A DNA stretch of 64,000 nt, from contig NC_031502.1 in NCBI RefSeq assembly GCF_000237925.1, forward strand, positions 35,889,299 to 35,953,298, read 5' to 3'. The position numbers were made by a program, and so were the translations under genes. The notes beneath the pieces were generated by a model that was not told where the DNA came from, ran no database searches, and was given only the letters and a program-made list of their open reading frames with translations. This DNA comes from Schistosoma mansoni (lineage: Eukaryota > Platyhelminthes > Trematoda > Strigeidida > Schistosomatidae). Below are positions 58,901-64,000 of the stretch, piece after piece. The stretch's first letter is position 1. Each line of letters opens with the position of its first letter.

Positions 58901-60146
58901 ATTTAGATATTATGGTAGATGATCACTTCCAGTGGCTTTGCCAGATGGCGTTCATTAAAAGCTGTCTAATTCTCCTATTCTTACTGAGTTTTTCCGTTGA
59001 AATGTTGCTGGTCAAAATACTTTCTGATTTATTTGGAATTGATCTCATATATATCGATTGTTACGGGGTAGTGGAATAGGCATAGGACACTGATCTGTTA
59101 ACTGCGAACGCTGAAAAATTTTGCAATAATGTCTAAGACTCATTTCTAAGCTTGGAAATATAAAACTTAGCTTCCGAATTAGTTTACATCAGTGTATGTT
59201 TTGACAACTAGACGTGAAAATGATATATCTGTTATTCACCTGACTAATTTTGTTAACGTTTCATTAAACATGTGGGCCTGAGAGTTGACGTCATCTAGTC
59301 ATGACGATACCACTCTCCTTGTTTTTTTCTAATTCATATCTCTGTTTATCACAGTTAACCTGTCCAGCCGGTTATCAAGCGATAATAAATAATAATTGTT
59401 TCATCTAATATAATACTTAGTTTACAGGTATTCTTTTATGTCTTTAAAATAATAATCGTTGTAAATCATAACGTTAAAATAATATGCTCTTTAGCGCCCT
59501 TTTATCTGACTGAAATTGGATCGTATGAATGATTGTTATTAAAATATACTTGTCGCCAATCCTCACATATAATTATCGACTTAACTCACGTTAGTGAATA
59601 ACGAAATTAAATAAATCGAATACGAGAATGAAGTTTGAATGCGTATATTTTATACAATGAATAGTCTGAACAGACAATCAGGGAGACGGAGCAAAGAGGA
59701 GAAATAGAAGCGAAACTAAATGACGCACAGTGGAAAAGGCGTGTACGCCAAGTCGATTCAACCAAGCGTGAATCGATATGTTTAGTCAGACAAAAATGAT
59801 TTCCAGGTATATGATGAGTAGGATAAGAAATACACACATATGCTTACATAAAAACAGTCAAGGTTGATAAGCAAATAGTTAACAAGGTCAAAACATGACT
59901 CAGGAAGAATGAATAAACTGGCCTGTCCGGAAGCTATAATAAGTTATGTGGGCTTGACACAGTAACCGACACTACAGTAGCTAACGTGCATGCAATTTCA
60001 AGTTATATAAAACCAATTCACATTCTCGATTTGGTGGTTGGTCAGTTTAACAATAATTTTTCTAAGACAGTAATCAGTTAGAAGCTCAACAGCTGTATAA
60101 ATCTAAAAATAAGGTTATGCAATCGGTCAATCATAAAAGTTCGTTA
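58901..60146. other. Spacer, no gene recognised
   Basis: A 76-codon minus-strand frame at 59837-59607 has no recognised relatives. The segment 59600-60000 is less AT-rich and could be another repeat, but I cannot place it. Confidence 0.4.
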
Positions 60147-63100
60147 GTCAGTCAGTCAGTTACAACGTAGAACTTCGTACGTACGTACATCAGTTCGAGT
60201 TGCCATACCACATTAGCACAGAGATCCAGTTGTCGATTCAAATCCCATACTGGTAGAAGTAGTAAAAGTATAAGTATTATGTGAAAGATAAGGGTTTGAA
60301 GATGTTATTGAAGGAGTATAATACTGTGAAATAAATTTGGAAAGAGAAAAAGGATACGGACATGAAGAATTCAGAAGATTAGAATTTGGTAGAACACAAA
60401 GAGTGGGTGCACCTTCGCCATTGCAAACGATTTTGAGCCATGTCATTCAAGGTCTCTAACCATCGATTGCTATCATCTCGCGAATCCCAACCAGGTAGTC
60501 TACACCTACCAACACGGCCCAGTCCACTTGTCAGCGACATCATGGATTTATGCCACGTTTTGGTCTGGCCGCCCCTAGCTTTCAACCTATTCCTACACCA
60601 TAAAGCATTGCACGTCGGGGCAGTCGGTGGTTGGGCATACGTAACACATGTCCCAGCCATCTCAACTGATGAAGTTTCAGTACTTCATCAATCGATTTGC
60701 CATCCTTACCTAGTACCCGTTTCCTAACATCTGCATTACTTACTCGGTGGTCCCAGGATATACGAGCAATGCGTCGAAGACACCTATGATCGAATACTAG
60801 TAGCCTTCGAATATCCTCTACTCTTATCGGCCATGTTTCACTGCCATAAAGTAGGACGGAACGAACTGCTGCACAGTAAACTCGTCCTTTTGTTGCTAGA
60901 CGGATATCTCGCCTACGCCATAAATGACGCAAGTTGGTGAAAGCTAGACGAGCCTTCTGTATCCGTGCTGAGATTTCGTCATACACCAGACCACAAGGAC
61001 TGATGAGACTCCCAAGATAAGTGAAGCTGTCAACACGCTCAACTACTTCACTCCCTATCATTAGTTCAGGTGTCGATGCAACCCAATCCTGAAATAACAT
61101 TTTGCACTTCAAGGGAGAGAATCGCATCCCGAACATGCCTGCATAGTTGCTTATAGTGGTCAGAATACTCTGCATGTTGTCAGCGTCCTCACCAAGTAAA
61201 ACTATGTCGTCGGCGTATTCTAAGTCAACAAGTGAATCTCCCGGTAAAAGTTCAACTCCTGGAGATTGAGATGATGAAAGTGATGTCTCTAAAAGCATGT
61301 CAACGACAAAGTTAAACAAGAATGGAGAGAGTGGACAGCCCTGACAAACACCACTTGAGGTAACCAATTCTGATGACAGTTCGCCATAGGCTCTAACTCG
61401 ACCAGTTGTGTTCGAGTAGAGAGCTTTTATGAGGTTAATGTTCTTCTTTGATACTCCTTTCACTGACAAACACTGCCATAGAACCTCACGATCAACAGAG
61501 TCAAATGCCGCCTTAAGGCTAAGAAATACTACTATTGTGGGACGTCTGAATGTATGTCTATGTTCTACGACCTGATGTAGAGTGAATATCTGGTCTATGC
61601 AACCACGTCCAGGTCGGAAACCAGCCTGGTTTTCTCTAGTCTGTTCTTCACGAGCTTTGGATAGGCGCCTAAGTATTATTGAAGCTAATATTTTAGACAC
61701 TATATTAGTCAAACTGATTCCTCTGTGATTGTCACAGGAGGACTTTTGTCCTTTCTTATAGACTGGCACAATCAGTGATTGGGACCAGTCAGATGGAATT
61801 ACGTCCAGTTCCCAGATTCTACCTAAGACCTCAGTCAATCTCGTTGCTAGTACTGGACCACCATCCTTAAAAATCTCAGGGGTCAACCTGTCAGGGCCTG
61901 CGGCTCTCCCTCGCTTTAGATTACCTATAGCTTTTTCAACCTCGTAGGGAGTTGAAGGACTTACCTCAATTTGCCATTCAGGACGACTGGGGATCGTGGG
62001 TAACTGAAGTGTGGCTGAAGGCCAGTTGAACTGATCCCGAAAGTGTTCTGCCCATCGATCCAATCTCCTGGATTGAGAATGAATGATATGCCCATCTTTG
62101 TCTGAGATAGTTTCGCTAATAGTTGGGTTCCTAATACCGGTTTCTTTAACGAGTCTGAATAACTGCCTACTGTTACCTATTGCCGCTGCCTTTTCCATCT
62201 CTCTTGCTTTCGCTACCCACCACTGTTCACGATCATTGCGTAGGCTTCTTATTAGCCTGCGCTTAAGCTGACTCCGCTCTTCGTTATGTTCAGAGCCAGG
62301 TGGGATGAGTTTACGAGCATCTATCAGTGTGGTAGATGCTGCTGAGATCCATTGTTTCTCCCTAACCTTATGGTTTACCTTACTAGCGGGTATCACAGCT
62401 GTTTCCACAGCTTTTCGGATGTCATTCCACGCTGTCTCGGGGTGGGCACAACTTACATGTCTGTCTAACTGTTTTTCCAGTTGTTTCTGAAATATATTCT
62501 TAGCTTGCCTATCATTATTTAGAACCCTTAGAGGCTTCCCTGCAGCGTCTTTCCTACGTCCAGTAAGATGCAGACAGATACGTGCTCGCACTAGAGCATG
62601 ATCTGACTCTAAACATGTGCTCCAGAATTAACGAAAGTCTTCTATTGAGCCCCTCTATCGGTGGCTGATAGCGATGTGATCTAATTGGGTCCAACGTTGG
62701 GAAGAATTCAGGGGTCGCCATGTCAAAACATGCTTTTCCTTATGCTTAAAGTTAGTATTTGCAAGAAATAGGCGGTTATCTGAGCACAGCTGCAACAGAC
62801 GGTCGCCATTATCTGTTCTTTGAGCCACGACACCATAAGATCCACCCAGGTGTCTTTCCCTTTCACTTAGTTTACCTACTTGAGCATTAAAGTCACCAGC
62901 CACTATTACTACATCAGAACGCCTAGCTTTTCGGAGGTCAGAAAGCTTTCTGTAAAATTCATCTTTTATATCGTCTGAGCTGCAGTCAGTGGGAGAGTAG
63001 GCAGAGACGACGAAGAGGCGATGACGAGTCTCCCTATCTTTCCGAGTCCTTACTGATCCGTTTAGTCGGACAGCTCATAGACGACTGTCTACTGGGATCC

Positions 63101-64000
63101 AGTCTAAAAGAGCTAGTTCTGTCCTAGGACTTAATGCTATACCTACTCCAGCGAGGCCACGGGAAGCAGTATCAGGGCTTCCAGATACACGAAGCTTGTA
63201 TCGAGATGGTTCTTTATTTTGATTAGGTGAGGTCAAATGAATGACACTACTCGGATCTTGTATGCGCGTTTCGGAGACGCAGCACACATCGATGGTGTAA
63301 GATTCTAGAGTCCTAGCTAAGGAAGCCTGTTGTCCTATTTGGCACAATGTCCGGACATTAAAAGTTCCTACATGTAGTTTAGAGCGTGGTTTCAAAAGAC
63401 CAGGAATAACGTTCCGTGTACTCGAATCGTTTGCCCTAGCGGTGCGAGGTGATAAATGGTCGTGGGAAGGGTAAGTCGTGGAGATAAGAGAGTTATTAGG
63501 TGTAGGAGGGATTTGAATGTGACCAACTTGGTCTCGTGTGCAGTTATGGGTATGAGGGGTGATATCACTTCCCGGCTGCCCACACCGTGGAAGGGTATTT
63601 CTTGGGGGTCCTGAAAAGGAAGTTGGATTAGTGTTGGTCTTAACGACCTGGGAGCGTGACTGCAGTGCCCAAGGGACAACTGCTTGAGGCCGGTCACGCA
63701 CGGCCTTTTTGTGGGGGATCTTTGACGTGTTAGCTCCGTTCTTCAAAGGACCTTACCGCCGGAGACGGAAATCCGTGGGATAAGGCGAGATGTGCATTTT
63801 TAGGGTCGACCTTTTCTAACCCCACCCCTCCTTGTGGGAAGGCAGCATCGCTGTCATGCTGGTTGTCTGAAGGAAACACCTTACTGCCGTCACACCTCTG
63901 TACAGTCAGCAGTACGACTTCGCCTTCGGACCTTGGGATTGCTGCTTTTAGTCTTATCGCTCCTCAACCGACCTGTCTGGCATGGTAGGACCTCGAGGAA
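60147..64000 (-). mobile_element. RTE-clade retrotransposon, subfamily B, nearly full length, broken
   Basis: From the reversed TGAC repeat at 60147 to the window edge, which lies about 90 bp short of the expected 5' end. It follows the intact element throughout but is clearly diverged (for example ARICLHLTGRRKDAAGKPL in the linker). The frame 62591-60582 covers linker, reverse transcriptase (LEYADDIVLLGED intact) and part of the C-terminus. Lesions: a frameshift near 63750 (CTTCAAAGGACC), TGA at about 63082 where TGT codes for cysteine, TAA at about 62628 where the related copy has AAA, and a frameshift near 60590. The 5' half of the endonuclease is open (63746-63075). Not functional as it stands. 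Confidence 0.93.

Noticed and set aside
1-64000. CRISPR arrays, bacterial operons, ribosome binding sites
   Set aside because: None found; spliced metazoan genes and non-LTR retrotransposons make a prokaryotic origin untenable.

Overview
This looks like a window of a blood-fluke genome (genus Schistosoma or a close relative; species not determined). The signs are an AT-rich sequence, conserved animal genes broken into short exons by repeat-filled introns, two 33-bp introns near the 5' end of a gene, RTE-clade retrotransposons ending in a TGAC repeat, and Smalpha-like repeats that join a tRNA-like head to a hammerhead ribozyme. No prokaryotic gene organisation, CRISPR array or rRNA was seen.

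Only two host genes could be recognised. MED10 (Mediator subunit 10) is on the minus strand at 10196-13943, with two exons and a 3.3-kb intron that holds an old RTE copy. A lethal giant larvae homologue (LLGL) is on the plus strand at 23111-54892. I reconstruct 16 coding exons that all join in phase, 3912 nt in total, encoding about 1303 residues. It is a double beta-propeller polarity protein with a basic, aPKC-phosphorylatable segment. The genes are divergently arranged, with about 9 kb of decayed CR1-type retrotransposon and repeat DNA between them.

Mobile DNA fills most of the rest. 1-1472: minus-strand RTE fragment (subfamily B). 5695-6749: 5'-truncated RTE with a 12-bp target-site duplication (TSD). 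7400-8390: remnant of a second RTE lineage. 14339-19432: broken CR1-type pieces on the minus strand. 26250-27235: two elements nested in LLGL intron 5. 32646-35330: RTE copy with an internal deletion, minus strand, intron 8. 38592-42503: apparently intact 3912-bp RTE with endonuclease and reverse transcriptase, plus strand, intron 9. 60147-64000: nearly full-length but broken subfamily B RTE, minus strand. Smaller tRNA-like, hammerhead and LINE-tail repeats are scattered through 36-57 kb.

The most notable points are: (1) two near-identical RTE copies in inverted orientation bracket LLGL exon 9, an in-frame 153-nt exon, an arrangement that can favour exon skipping or circular RNA; (2) the first of the three canonical aPKC-target serines in LLGL is a glutamate; (3) a hammerhead at 2943-2988 has an intact core and a perfect 6-bp stem I; (4) a Smalpha-like insertion with an inverted segment and a perfect 14-bp TSD; (5) the RTE reading frame is open for 176 codons upstream of its first ATG.
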